A stretch of 64,000 nucleotides of DNA from CAVTSA01 sp963737225 (GTDB lineage: Bacteria; Chloroflexota; Dormibacteria; Dormibacterales; Dormibacteraceae), in NCBI GenBank assembly GCA_963737225.1, contig CAVTSA010000005.1, forward strand, positions 248,001-312,000, read 5' to 3'. The position numbers and the translations under genes were made by a program. The notes below the pieces were generated by a model. The model worked only from the letters and a program-made list of their open reading frames with translations, made no database searches and was not told the DNA's origin. Shown piece after piece: positions 8,829-17,496 of the stretch (position 1 is the stretch's first letter; each line of letters starts with the position of its first letter).

Positions 8829-9272
8829 AGCTGAAGGGTAGTCGCGCCGCCTCAGCGCGACGGCGAAGGACGTGCGTGCGGGGACGTTCGCGGCGCCGTC
8901 GAGGGAGTGAGACGCCGGTGGAGTTGCAAAGGGCGATTGGTGCGCCAACTGCCCATTCCGGCCAGCACAAGTGGGCCATTGGTGCACCAAGGGCCGACTC
9001 CGAGGACGGTGGGGGACCCGGGCCGGTGCTTCCCGTTCCCACCGGCTCGGGGACGCCGCCCGGGCGCGCAACGACATCGCCCCATCCCGCGTTACATGAG
9101 GTGACGGGTCGTGGTCCTGCGCGACGTGGCCACAGCGTGGGTGCTCAGACGTTGCTTCCTTTTTGGATTGGGCTTGCCAAACACTTACCCTGCTTCTGCT
9201 GGCGTAGGTCCTGTGGATCGGCGTCTCGTCCTCGGCGATGAGGCGGGGGTCGGGGCCCCGGGCGGGGACGCC
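8829..9272. other. 444-bp divergent intergenic region
   Basis: No convincing gene lies here. It contains a paired palindrome element (8931-8995), a short hairpin GTCGCGC/GCGCGAC near the aminotransferase start (about 8838-8858), and an AT-richer patch (9150-9195) with TTGGAT-17 bp-TACCCT (9163-9191) as a weak candidate promoter for the rightward gene. That promoter would favour the start at 9273 over GTG 9111. Confidence 0.5.
8931..8995. repeat. Paired palindrome element, TTGGTGCACCAA family (copy 1)
   Basis: Two GC-armed palindromes with cores TTGGTGCGCCAA (8937-8948) and TTGGTGCACCAA (8979-8990) have centres exactly 42 bp apart. The second is flanked by GGCC arms separated from the core by one mismatched base on each side. 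This copy lies between divergent genes, so it cannot act only as a terminator between converging transcripts. Confidence 0.8.
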
Positions 9273-11351
9273 ATGCGACCTTTTGGCATGGAAACGAGGC
9301 GCCGGCGCTCCCGGCGGCAGGACCCTCTTGACCTGATGGTCGCCGCCGGCGTCGCCGGTGTCGTCAGCGCCCAGGTCGTCGCACAGGCGATCAATGTCCC
9401 GAGCGTCGCGTCGGGCGCCGTCCTGGTGCTGCTGCAGGCCGGCGGGCCGGTCTTCGTCGCGCTCTTCACCGTCCTCTTGTTCGGCGCCTGCCGGGAGCTG
9501 GTGGGTAGGGCGGCTGCCCGTTGCTGGGCCGTCTGCCTCGGAGCTTCCGTACTCACCTATGTCACGTGGACCGGGATCTACTTCATCGCGGACGGCGGCT
9601 GGCCGCGCCCACTGCAGGTGGCAGCCACGGGATTCGCGCAAGATCTCCTGACGGGGTCCGCGCGCCCACAGCTCGGCCTGGTGCTGGTCGCCGTGCAGAT
9701 CTGCGCTTTGATGCCGGCCGTGCGGTGGCTGATCCGGGTGACGCGCGGGGCGCACCTGACGGTCTTCCTCGTCAGCCTGGTGCTGCAGCTCGCGATCAGC
9801 GTCTGCGTCCACTGGCCCCTGCCGGTTCCAGAGATCCCGCCTGGCTGGCTTGCCGGCGCCGCCAGGCTGCTGCCGAGCTACGTGCTGTTCCTCGTCGTAG
9901 GCGCCCTCCTCGTCGACGACCGAGACGAGGTCGGAGTCTGGATCGGGCGCCATCTGGGTTGGATCGTCGCGTGCGTGATCGCAGCGATCGTGCTCAGCGA
10001 AGCGAGCTATGGCTCCGACATCGCGTGGCGCCACCTGACGCCGGCCCGGGCCGCCCAGCCGATACAGCCGGCGGCGGCGATCGCGGGCCTGGCCGCGCTG
10101 ACGGGACTCTATGCGCTCGGTATGCGCTGGGCCGCGCGGCGCCGTCCCCGCCCGCTGGTCCGCCTGGTCTCCGGGTGGGCGGACGCGTCCACCGGCATCT
10201 ACCTCCTGGTTCCGCTCCTCGTTCAAGCGGCCCTGGCGGCGACCTACTTCGCCGGGCTCATCGGCCCGCTGCCGCGCCTCGACGAGGCGAAGACGATCGC
10301 GCTCGAGCTGGGGTGCGGCCTGCCCCTCTTGCTCGGCGGGGCCTGGCTGCTGACGACCTGGCTGCGGGGCAGCTCGGTCAGCGTCGTACTGACCGGTCGC
10401 GCACGCCTCAGGCCGGCCAGGGTCGCCGGCCCCGACCGGATGACCTGGAGCGCCGGGGCCGGCCTGACCGGCCTCGCGGTCGTCCTCGCCATCGCGCTCG
10501 GCGCGCAGCTTTCGCCGCGAGTCTTTGCCGAAGCAGGGCAGGCGATCGGTCCCAGAGCGACGCCGATCGTGGGTACGGTCAGCGCCGCCTCTCCGGTCGC
10601 AGCCGCCACCGTCGCCACCATGCACACGATCCCGGTCGGCGGCCTGCAGCGCACCTACGAGGTGATCCAGCCGCAGAAGCCGGCCGCCACCAAGCTGCCG
10701 GTGTTCGTGTTCCTCCACGGCATCGACGCCGACATCACGACGGAGGAGGATCGCGACGGCCTGCTGCCGCTGGTGACGGACTCGCAGGCGATCCTGGTCT
10801 ACCCGGCGGGGTACGAAGAGTCGTGGAACGACGGCGCCTGCTGCACCGAGGCCAACGCACACGGTGTGGACGATCTGGCGTTCCTGACGGACGTCGTCCA
10901 CGAGGCGGCGACGATCCCCGGCGCCGACCCGGCACGCGTGTACGTGGTCGGGTACAGCGACGGCGGGAAGATGGCATATCACCTGATCTGCCAGGAGCCA
11001 CGATTGGTCACCGGAGCCGTGATCATCGCCGCGCTGCCGGTGAGCGCCTGTCCACCGGGAGCGCCGGTACCGCTGCTCCAGGTGACCGGCGACAACGACC
11101 CGGTCAACCCCTACCAGGACGTGCTCCAGCAGGTCAGCGGGTGGCTGGTGCGGGACGCCTGCACGACTTCGAGCGCGACGCGCACCTACGACACACTGAC
11201 GCTGCAGAGCTGGTCGACCTGCGCCCAGGGTTCGCGCGTCGAGCTCGCCACCTACGCCGGGGCCGGCCACGGACCCTTCGGTGGCAACGGGTCGCCGCAG
11301 CTCGGGCAGCTGATGCTGTCTTTCGTGAATCACTCCCCGCTCGGCGGCTGA
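9273..11351 (+). CDS. Polytopic membrane acyltransferase-like domain fused to a PHB-depolymerase/feruloyl-esterase-like hydrolase
   Basis: This 692-residue two-part protein starts with a basic segment (METRRRRSRRQ) and about ten hydrophobic helices to residue 430, resembling acyltransferase-3/OpgC-type integral membrane acyltransferases. From residue 450 an exported alpha/beta-hydrolase follows, with VFVFLHGID (oxyanion loop), nucleophile Ser562 in GYSDGG, Asp in TGDNDPVNPYQ and His in AGAGHGPFGG, plus the paired Cys of GACCTEANAHGVDD typical of LpqC-like esterases. The hydrolase probably faces outward. The fusion suggests transfer and removal of acyl groups on a surface glycan. ATG 9273 is preferred; GTG 9111 would add 54 weakly conserved residues. 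Confidence 0.72.
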   Translation: MRPFGMETRRRRSRRQDPLDLMVAAGVAGVVSAQVVAQAINVPSVASGAVLVLLQAGGPVFVALFTVLLFGACRELVGRAAARCWAVCLGASVLTYVTWTGIYFIADGGWPRPLQVAATGFAQDLLTGSARPQLGLVLVAVQICALMPAVRWLIRVTRGAHLTVFLVSLVLQLAISVCVHWPLPVPEIPPGWLAGAARLLPSYVLFLVVGALLVDDRDEVGVWIGRHLGWIVACVIAAIVLSEASYGSDIAWRHLTPARAAQPIQPAAAIAGLAALTGLYALGMRWAARRRPRPLVRLVSGWADASTGIYLLVPLLVQAALAATYFAGLIGPLPRLDEAKTIALELGCGLPLLLGGAWLLTTWLRGSSVSVVLTGRARLRPARVAGPDRMTWSAGAGLTGLAVVLAIALGAQLSPRVFAEAGQAIGPRATPIVGTVSAASPVAAATVATMHTIPVGGLQRTYEVIQPQKPAATKLPVFVFLHGIDADITTEEDRDGLLPLVTDSQAILVYPAGYEESWNDGACCTEANAHGVDDLAFLTDVVHEAATIPGADPARVYVVGYSDGGKMAYHLICQEPRLVTGAVIIAALPVSACPPGAPVPLLQVTGDNDPVNPYQDVLQQVSGWLVRDACTTSSATRTYDTLTLQSWSTCAQGSRVELATYAGAGHGPFGGNGSPQLGQLMLSFVNHSPLGG

Positions 11352-11455
11352 GACACGGCGCGGTACGGCACGGCACGGCGTCTGTCCGGATCCTCTCCCG
11401 GCCGCCCGGCCGTTCGTGGCCGGTCCGCCGCCCGGCGCCTTCATAGACTCGGGGG

Positions 11456-12376
11456 ATGGGCGAGCTCGCGGTCGAGGTGAGCGGACTGCGTAAGAGGTAT
11501 GGGGAGCGGGCGGCGCTCGACGGCCTCGACCTCACCGTCCCGGCCGGCTCGCTGACGGCGCTGCTGGGGCCCAATGGCGCCGGCAAGACGACGACGATCG
11601 AGATCCTGGAGGGGTTCCGCCGGCCCGGCGGGGGAACCGCGCGCGTGCTCGGGCGCGATCCCGCCCGCGACGGTCGCCGGCTCCGCAGCGAGGTCGGCGT
11701 GATGCTGCAGGAGGGGGGCCTCTATCCGACCCTCGCCTGCGTCGAGATGCTCCGGCTGGCCGCCCGCCAGTACGCCTCTCCGCTGCCGGTCGAGCGGCTG
11801 CTCTCCGCGCTCGGGCTGGAGGCGGTGGCGGGCACCCGCGTCCGCCGCCTCTCCGGCGGAGAGCGGCAGCGGCTGGCGTTCGCGGTGGCGGTGGTGGGAC
11901 GGCCGCGCCTGGTGTTCCTGGACGAGCCGACCGCCGGCCTCGACGTGGAGGGACGGCAGCGGACCTGGGCTCTGCTCGAGCGGCTCCGCACGGACGGCGT
12001 CACGGTGCTGCTGACGACCCACTACCTGGAGGAGGCGGAACGGCTCAGCGACCAGGTACGGATCGTCGCGCGCGGGCGGCTGGTGGCCGCGGGGACGCCG
12101 CAGGAGCTGGCCGCGGCGAGCGCGGAGCCCGGTCTGCGTTTCGTCGCCCGGGCCGGGGTGCCGGTCGCCGAGCTGGCGTCGGCGCTGCCCGGTACGTGGA
12201 CGGCGAGCGAGCCCTCACCCGGCCACTACCGGCTGCTGGGAATGGCCGGACCGGAGGCGGTGGCGGCGGTGACGCGCTGGTGCACGGACCACGGCATCCT
12301 GGTCGAGCAGCTGGAGGTGAACGGCCGGCGCAGTCTGGAGGAGACATACCTGGCGCTGACGGAGGCGGCAAGGTGA
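11456..12376 (+). CDS. ABC-2 type exporter ATP-binding protein
   Basis: The 306-residue protein has Walker A GPNGAGKTT (about 37-45), Q-loop VMLQEGG, signature LSGGERQRLAF, Walker B LVFLDEPTAGLD and H-loop TTHYLEEAE, then a C-terminal extension typical of DrrA/CcmA-type exporters. It powers the permease encoded next, overlapping it by 4 bp (GTGA). The substrate is unknown; drug, lipid or signal export are all possible. Confidence 0.92.
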   Translation: MGELAVEVSGLRKRYGERAALDGLDLTVPAGSLTALLGPNGAGKTTTIEILEGFRRPGGGTARVLGRDPARDGRRLRSEVGVMLQEGGLYPTLACVEMLRLAARQYASPLPVERLLSALGLEAVAGTRVRRLSGGERQRLAFAVAVVGRPRLVFLDEPTAGLDVEGRQRTWALLERLRTDGVTVLLTTHYLEEAERLSDQVRIVARGRLVAAGTPQELAAASAEPGLRFVARAGVPVAELASALPGTWTASEPSPGHYRLLGMAGPEAVAAVTRWCTDHGILVEQLEVNGRRSLEETYLALTEAAR

Positions 12377-13149
12377 GCGCTCTGCCCGAGCTCTCCTTCG
12401 CCCCCGCTCCGGGTGCCGCCCCGCTCTGGCGCCGGGTGGCGGCGGCAGCCGGGGTGCAGCTGCGCACGACGCTCGGCAACGGCGAGCAGCTCCTGCTGCA
12501 GCTCGCGATCCCGGTGCTGGTGCTGCTGCTCTTCACGCTGGTGCCGATCCTGGATCTCGGCCCCGGACCGCGCATCGCGTTCGTGGCGCCCGGCGTGCTG
12601 GCGCTGGCGATCCTGTCGGCGGCGTTCACCGGGCAGGCCATCTCCACCGGGTTCGAGCGCCGCTACGGTGTGCTCAAGCTGCTCGCCGCGACACCGCTGG
12701 GACGGACCGGTCTGCTGGCCGGGAAGACGCTCGCGGTGCTCGTCACCGAGCTGCTGCAGATCGTGGTGCTGGTGGTGATCTCGCTCCTGCTCGGCTGGCG
12801 GCCCGGCGGTGGGTGGGGTGTCGCGATCCCGCTCCTGCTGCTCGGCACGATCGCGTTCAGCGGGCTCGGCCTGCTGCTCGCGGGCACCCTCCGCGCGGAG
12901 GCGACGCTCGGCGCCGCCAACCTGCTGTACCTGCTGCTGCTGGTGCTGGGTGGGGTGGCGATCCCGATTCGGCTCTTCCCGGGGTGGCTCGAGGCGATCT
13001 CGTCGGTGCTCCCGATCACCGCTCTGACCGAGGGGCTGCGAAGCGCCTTCTCCGGGTCCGGCGGCGTCCCCTGGGTGGCGGCGCTGGTCCTCGCGGTCTG
13101 GGCGGCAGTCGGGCTGGGGGGCGCCGCGCTCACGTTCCGCTGGCAGTAA
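12373..13149 (+). CDS. ABC-2 type exporter permease
   Basis: The 258-residue protein has six hydrophobic segments (for example LQLAIPVLVLLLFTLVPIL and ELLQIVVLVVISLLLGW) and the ABC-2 membrane pattern with the conserved GFERRYGVLKLLAATPLGR cytoplasmic loop. GTG 12373 overlaps the ATPase stop codon and GGAGG lies just upstream. It forms the membrane half of the two-gene exporter. Confidence 0.9.
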   Translation: MSALPELSFAPAPGAAPLWRRVAAAAGVQLRTTLGNGEQLLLQLAIPVLVLLLFTLVPILDLGPGPRIAFVAPGVLALAILSAAFTGQAISTGFERRYGVLKLLAATPLGRTGLLAGKTLAVLVTELLQIVVLVVISLLLGWRPGGGWGVAIPLLLLGTIAFSGLGLLLAGTLRAEATLGAANLLYLLLLVLGGVAIPIRLFPGWLEAISSVLPITALTEGLRSAFSGSGGVPWVAALVLAVWAAVGLGGAALTFRWQ

Positions 13150-13215
13150 CCCCATCTCACTCCCACTCTCTCCCCACCTCCCCTCTCCTCGCACACCTCC
13201 CCGCCCCGCATACCT

Positions 13216-13278
13216 CCGTTTTCGCGCGAAACCGGGACTATGGACGATGCCATAAGCCCGGTTTCGCGTGAAAACGGG
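13216..13278. repeat. Paired palindrome element, TTTCGCGCGAAA family (copy 1)
   Basis: The palindromes TTTCGCGCGAAA (13220-13231, arms CCG/CGG) and TTTCGCGTGAAA (13262-13273, arms CCCG/CGGG) have centres exactly 42 bp apart. Each core is separated from its arms by one mismatched base per side. The intervening sequence forms its own stem TATGG/CCATA, so the whole can fold either as two small hairpins or as one long hairpin. It lies between the ABC permease and the MetE-like gene, both rightward. Confidence 0.85.
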
Positions 13279-13300
13279 AGTTACCCCAGAGGAAGAGCCG

Positions 13301-14458
13301 ATGCCCGATCGTCGCCGGATTCTGACCACGCATACCGGAAGCCTGCCCCGCCCGGCCGATGTCCAGGACGTGCTGCAGCGGCACTCCCGCGGCGAGCCGA
13401 TCGACGAAGCCGCCTTCGAGGCGCGCCTTCCCGGCGCGACCGCGGAGATCGTCCAGCGCCAGGTCACGGCCGGCCTCGACGTCATCAACGACGGCGAGGT
13501 CGGCAAGGTGAGCTACGCGACCTACGTCGCGGACCGCCTGGAGGGGTTCGGAGGTGAGGGCAAGGGCCGTCCGATGGCGGACCTGGCGGAGTTTCCCGCC
13601 TACATGCGCCGGCTCTTCGCCGGTGACCTGGGGGCGGCGCGCATGAACCTCGCCTGCGTGGGCCCGGTCGCGCTGCGAGACCCAGGAGCGGTCGGCAGGG
13701 ACATCGCGCGCCTCCAGGCCGCCGTCGCCCCCGCCTCGCCGGCACCGGTGGGGGTCTTCATGACCGCGGCCTCACCGGGAGTCATCGCCCGCTTTTTCGA
13801 GAACCAGTACTACCCGACCGAGGAGGAGTACGTATGGGCGGTGGCCCGGGCGATGCGGCCCGAATACCGGGCGATCGTGGAGTCCGGTCTGACGCTGCAG
13901 ATCGACGCGCCCGACCTGGCGTCGGCTCGCAACACGGTCTACGCCGGGCGACCGCTCGAGGACTTCCGGCGCGGCGCCGCGCAGGCGGTCGAGGCGCTGA
14001 ACTGGGCGCTTGAGGGGCTACCGCCGGAGCAGCTGCGAATCCACGTCTGCTGGGGCAACTACGAAGGCCCGCACCACCGCGACGTCGAGCTTCGGGAGAT
14101 GGTGGACATCGTGCTGTCGGCGCGTCCGGCCTGGATCTCGGTCGAGGCGGCGAATCCCCGCCACGAGCACGAGTGGGAGGTCTGGTCGTCGGTCACCCTG
14201 CCCGAGGGACGGGGCCTGATCCCGGGCGTCATCGACTCGACCACCAACTTCATCGAGCATCCACGCGTGGTGGCGCAGCGGCTGCTTCGGTACGCCTCGG
14301 CGGTCGGGCCCGAGCGCGTGATGGCGGGGGTCGACTGCGGGTTCGCCACCTTCGCCGGGCTGAGCCAGGTCGACCCCGACATCGCCTGGGCCAAACTCGG
14401 CTCACTGGTGGAAGGGGCTGCCATCGCCTCGCAGGAGCTGGATCCCGTTGTCACGTGA
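13301..14458 (+). CDS. MetE C-terminal-domain-like methyltransferase (single domain)
   Basis: The 385-residue protein corresponds to the catalytic C-terminal barrel of cobalamin-independent methionine synthase without the N-terminal half. The zinc ligands are retained: His and Cys in HVCWGNYEG, Glu in SVEAANPRHEHEW and Cys in GVDCGFATF. It may transfer a methyl group to or from a thiol; the methyl donor is unknown. ATG 13301 follows AGAGGAAG. An in-frame GTG at 13268 lies inside the upstream palindrome and is rejected. Its last codons and TGA are part of the next palindromic element. A luciferase-like flavin enzyme follows. A 384-residue paralogue lies at 32657. Confidence 0.82.
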   Translation: MPDRRRILTTHTGSLPRPADVQDVLQRHSRGEPIDEAAFEARLPGATAEIVQRQVTAGLDVINDGEVGKVSYATYVADRLEGFGGEGKGRPMADLAEFPAYMRRLFAGDLGAARMNLACVGPVALRDPGAVGRDIARLQAAVAPASPAPVGVFMTAASPGVIARFFENQYYPTEEEYVWAVARAMRPEYRAIVESGLTLQIDAPDLASARNTVYAGRPLEDFRRGAAQAVEALNWALEGLPPEQLRIHVCWGNYEGPHHRDVELREMVDIVLSARPAWISVEAANPRHEHEWEVWSSVTLPEGRGLIPGVIDSTTNFIEHPRVVAQRLLRYASAVGPERVMAGVDCGFATFAGLSQVDPDIAWAKLGSLVEGAAIASQELDPVVT

Positions 14459-14507
14459 AACCGGGACTATGAATGGTGTCATGAGCCCGGTTTCGCGCGA
14501 AACCGGG
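14444..14507. repeat. Paired palindrome element, TTTCGCGCGAAA family (copy 2), overlapping a stop codon
   Basis: The first palindrome (core 14449-14460, arms CCCG/CGGG) covers the last codons and the TGA (14456-14458) of the MetE-like gene. The second (14486-14507) is a perfect 22-bp palindrome centred on CGCGCG. Centres are exactly 42 bp apart. The interior stem TATGA/TCATG differs from copy 1 (TATGG/CCATA) by a compensatory pair, which argues that the fold is selected. Confidence 0.88.
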
Positions 14508-14527
14508 ACTGTTAGCTGGAGGGACGC

Positions 14528-15523
14528 ATGGCCGTTCGCGTGAGCTTCACCCTGCCGAACCGCGGCGTGCTGTTCGGCGTCACCACCGTCGAGGAGATGC
14601 TCGACCTTTCGGAGGCGGCCGATCGCTCGGGGCTGTTCGACGCCATCTGGGTGGGCGACAGTCTGCTCGGCAAGCCCCGGCTGGAGTCGATCTCGCTGCT
14701 GGCGGCGGTCGCGGCGCGCACCCGGACCGTCCAGCTGGGCCCGGCTTGCATGGCCAGCTACCCGCTTCGCGACCCGGTGCTGCTCGCGTACCAGTGGGCC
14801 AGCCTGGACCTCATCTCCGGCGGCCGGACCATCCTGATCGCCTGCACGGGCCTCGTCGAACAGCCCGGCGCGATCGTGGAAGGTGAGCTGTACGGGCTCA
14901 CCAACCGCGATCGCGTCCGGCGCCTGATCGAGTGGACGCAGATTCTGCGCCGGCTGTGGACCGAGAACGACGTCTCCTACTCAGGCCGGCAGTACCGGTT
15001 CGAGCACGTCTCCATCGATCCCAAACCGGCCGCCCGCCCGCACCCGCCGATCTGGTTCGCGAACAACGCCTACGGAGAGCGGGAGCTGGTGGTCCGCACG
15101 CTGCGCCGGGCCGCCATTCATGCCGACGGCTGGCAGACCTCGGTCAGCTCGCTGGAGGAGCTCGGGTGGCGCATCCCGGAGCTGAAACGGCTGGTCGCCG
15201 AAGCGGGCAAGGACCCGGAGCAGTTCCCGCTCTCGATCTATCACAACGTCAACATCAACGAGGACCGGGAGTTCGCCGTCGACGAGTCCAAGCGCTTCCT
15301 CGACACCTACTACCAGCCGCAGGAGTTCTCGCGGGAGCTGGTGGAGGAATGGGTGGCGGCCGGGTCGCCGGAGGAGGCGGTCGAGCACCTGGTGCGCATC
15401 GCGGAGCTGGGTGCGACGCAGATCACCCTGCGCATCACCAGCTTCGACCAGCGCGGGCAGTTCAAACGGCTCACCGAGGAGGTGCTTCCCCGATTCTTCG
15501 ACGCGGTCAAGCAGCCGGCGTGA
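14528..15523 (+). CDS. LLM-class (luciferase-like) flavin-dependent oxidoreductase
   Basis: This 331-residue TIM-barrel protein matches bacterial luciferase/F420-dependent reductase patterns (LSEAADRSGLFDAIWVGDS near the N-terminus, ISGGRTILIACTG, RPHPPIWFANNA). It should bind FMN or F420 and oxidise or reduce a small organic substrate. ATG 14528 follows GGAGGG. It lies 69 bp after the MetE-like gene with a paired palindrome between, so the two may form an operon or may be separated by that element. Confidence 0.85.
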   Translation: MAVRVSFTLPNRGVLFGVTTVEEMLDLSEAADRSGLFDAIWVGDSLLGKPRLESISLLAAVAARTRTVQLGPACMASYPLRDPVLLAYQWASLDLISGGRTILIACTGLVEQPGAIVEGELYGLTNRDRVRRLIEWTQILRRLWTENDVSYSGRQYRFEHVSIDPKPAARPHPPIWFANNAYGERELVVRTLRRAAIHADGWQTSVSSLEELGWRIPELKRLVAEAGKDPEQFPLSIYHNVNINEDREFAVDESKRFLDTYYQPQEFSRELVEEWVAAGSPEEAVEHLVRIAELGATQITLRITSFDQRGQFKRLTEEVLPRFFDAVKQPA

Positions 15524-15569
15524 CCACCCCGGGTGGCGGCGCTCGGGACCCCCGCAGGCCGCGCAAGGG

Positions 15570-15632
15570 CCCGAGTGCCGGCACTCGGGACTGGTGGCAC
15601 GCTCGGGAGAGGCCTGGGTGCCGGCACTCAGG
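15570..15632. repeat. Paired palindrome element, GAGTGCCGGCACTC family
   Basis: A perfect 20-bp palindrome (15570-15589, centre GCCGGC) and a 20-bp near-palindrome (15613-15632, one G/T mismatch) have centres 43 bp apart. The element fills the gap between the convergent LLM and VOC genes and ends only 5 bp from the VOC stop codon. It could work as a two-way terminator, but no T-tract follows. Confidence 0.82.
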
Positions 15633-15636
15633 GGTG

Positions 15637-16257
15637 TCAGCGCAGCTCGACGGTGTCGCCGCTCGGCGTTTCGACGGTGGCCACCAGCGCCGGCCTGGAC
15701 GCCTGGCGCACCTCGACGTCGACACCCAGCGCGGCCAGTGCCCGCGCGATGCGATCCGGGTCCGGGTGCTCGATGGCGAGCCGGCGCAGCACCGCACCCT
15801 GGGGCGACGTCGTCGAGGGGTGCTGCGCGTCGGCCCAGTCGATCACGAACGGCAGCACGAACTCACCGCCGGAGGCGCTTCTCGTCAGGCGCCACTCGAG
15901 CAGCACTCCGTCCGGGCGGCGCCGGCTGAGGTCCTGGATCGGTCCCGGATCGTAGCCGGCGCCACGGGCGCGCGCCACCGTGTCGTCGATGGCGGTCGAA
16001 CGGGTCGCCCATCCCGCCAGCCTGGGCGCACCGCCCTCATCGAGGTTGAAGGCGCGCGGATGTGGAGGGTTTGGATTGGCCGGGTCTGGGGCAATGATCT
16101 CCAGATAGCCGGCGCCGCCCAATCCCAGGAGCGCGTTGTGAGATCCGGTCGACTCGTGCCGGCCGCCCGGTGCGGCGCGCACCCCCAGCCGCTGCTCGAT
16201 GGTCGCGACTCCCTGGTCGAGGTCGGGTACCGCGTAGACGATGTGGTCGACGGACAT
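15637..16257 (-). CDS. VOC/glyoxalase-like domain protein
   Basis: The 206-residue protein begins MSVDHIVYAVPDLDQGVATI and carries the glyoxalase-like fold seen in the COG-type 'glyoxalase-like domain' family, with HESTGSHNALLGLG as a likely metal-site strand and a second half ending in LRRLAIEHPDPDRIARAL. It is probably a metal-dependent small-molecule enzyme or binding protein; the substrate is unknown. ATG 16255-16257. It is divergent from msrB. Confidence 0.75.
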   Translation of the reverse strand: MSVDHIVYAVPDLDQGVATIEQRLGVRAAPGGRHESTGSHNALLGLGGAGYLEIIAPDPANPNPPHPRAFNLDEGGAPRLAGWATRSTAIDDTVARARGAGYDPGPIQDLSRRRPDGVLLEWRLTRSASGGEFVLPFVIDWADAQHPSTTSPQGAVLRRLAIEHPDPDRIARALAALGVDVEVRQASRPALVATVETPSGDTVELR

Positions 16258-16370
16258 GGGTCTGGCTCCTCCAGCGATCGAACTCGGGAACGCGGAGCGT
16301 GCCACCGCGGTTCCAGTACATATAACCCGCCGCGCAAGGTCTGCGCGTGCGAACAAAAGGTGAGAAACGT

Positions 16371-16802
16371 ATGACTAGCGATATGGAAGACAAGGTCGTC
16401 AAGACCGAGGCCGAGTGGCGGGCCGAGCTGTCCCCGGCGGAGTTCGCGGTGCTCCGGCAGGCGGCCACCGAGCGTCCCGGCAGCGGGCCTCTGCTGCAGG
16501 AGCACCGCACCGGCATCTTTCGCTGCCGGGCGTGCGGCAACCCACTGTTTCGATCCGACACCAAGTTCGAGTCGGGCAGTGGCTGGCCCAGCTTCTGGGA
16601 GCCGATCTCGAAGGACGCCGTCGACCTGGAGCGCGACCGGTCGCTCTTCATGGTCCGCACCGAGGTCAAATGCGGGCGCTGCGGCTCGCATTTGGGCCAC
16701 GTCTTCGATGACGCCCCGCAGACCCCGAGTGGCGACCGCTTCTGCATGAACAGCCTGGCCCTCGACTTCAACCCGGCGGATCCGGACAAGCCCACGGCAT
16801 AG
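16371..16802 (+). CDS. msrB: Peptide-methionine (R)-S-oxide reductase
   Basis: The 143-residue MsrB has two zinc-binding CxxC pairs (CRACG and CGRCG), the conserved ESGSGWPSFWEPI and HLGHVFDD segments and the catalytic Cys in RFCMNSLAL. It reduces methionine-R-sulfoxide in proteins using thioredoxin. ATG 16371 follows AAAAGGTGAG. It is the first gene of a two-gene operon with msrA, 19 bp apart. A possible -10 TATAAC lies at about 16320. Confidence 0.96.
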   Translation: MTSDMEDKVVKTEAEWRAELSPAEFAVLRQAATERPGSGPLLQEHRTGIFRCRACGNPLFRSDTKFESGSGWPSFWEPISKDAVDLERDRSLFMVRTEVKCGRCGSHLGHVFDDAPQTPSGDRFCMNSLALDFNPADPDKPTA

Positions 16803-16821
16803 CGAGGAGGAGAAACCGCGA

Positions 16822-17481
16822 ATGTTCTGGTCGAAGACAAAGTCCCAGATGCCCTCACCGGAGAATGCGCTCCCGGGCCGCCCGACGCCGATCGAGGTGC
16901 CGGACGGGCACCTCGTGCTGGATGCCACGCTGAAGGGACCGTTCCCCGAGGGCACGCAGCTGGCCACGTTCGGCATGGGCTGTTTCTGGGGGGCTGAGAA
17001 GCTGTTCTGGAACCTGCCCGGGGTGGTCAGCACCGCGGTCGGGTACGCGGGCGGGTACACGCCCAACCCCACGTACGAAGAGGTCTGCAGCGGCCGCACC
17101 GGGCACGCCGAGGTGGTGCAGGTCGCGTTCGATCCCAGCCGGATCACGTACGCGCAGCTGCTCAAGGTGTTCTGGGAGAACCACGACCCAACCGAGGGTA
17201 TGCGTCAGGGCAACGACGTCGGCACCCAGTACCGCTCGCTGATCGTGACCCACGGCCCCGAGCAGGCACGCGAGGCGGAGCAGTCGAAGGAGATGTTCCA
17301 GGAGGCCTTGAGCAAGGCCGGGCGGGGACAGATCACGACGCAGATCGAGCCGGCCGGCGAGTTCTACTACGCCGAGGACTACCACCAGCAGTACCTGATC
17401 CGGGTGCCCAACGGCTACTGCCCGAACCATGCGACCGGGGTCAGCTGCCCGATCGGCCTCGGAGTCTCGGCCGAGGCCTGA
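16822..17481 (+). CDS. msrA: Peptide-methionine (S)-S-oxide reductase
   Basis: The 219-residue MsrA has the catalytic motif GMGCFWGAEKLFW and the conserved GYAGGYTPNPTYEEVCSGRT and DVGTQYRS segments. It reduces methionine-S-sulfoxide and complements MsrB, encoded just upstream. AGGAGGAGAAACC precedes ATG 16822. A short N-terminal extension (about 45 residues) before the catalytic domain is normal for this subgroup. No signal peptide is visible, so it should act in the cytosol. Confidence 0.96.
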   Translation: MFWSKTKSQMPSPENALPGRPTPIEVPDGHLVLDATLKGPFPEGTQLATFGMGCFWGAEKLFWNLPGVVSTAVGYAGGYTPNPTYEEVCSGRTGHAEVVQVAFDPSRITYAQLLKVFWENHDPTEGMRQGNDVGTQYRSLIVTHGPEQAREAEQSKEMFQEALSKAGRGQITTQIEPAGEFYYAEDYHQQYLIRVPNGYCPNHATGVSCPIGLGVSAEA

Positions 17482-17496
17482 TCCCCGTCGTCTTCA

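Noticed and set aside
13268..13300. Earlier GTG start for the MetE-like gene
   Set aside because: It lies inside a palindromic element, while ATG 13301 has a good ribosome site.
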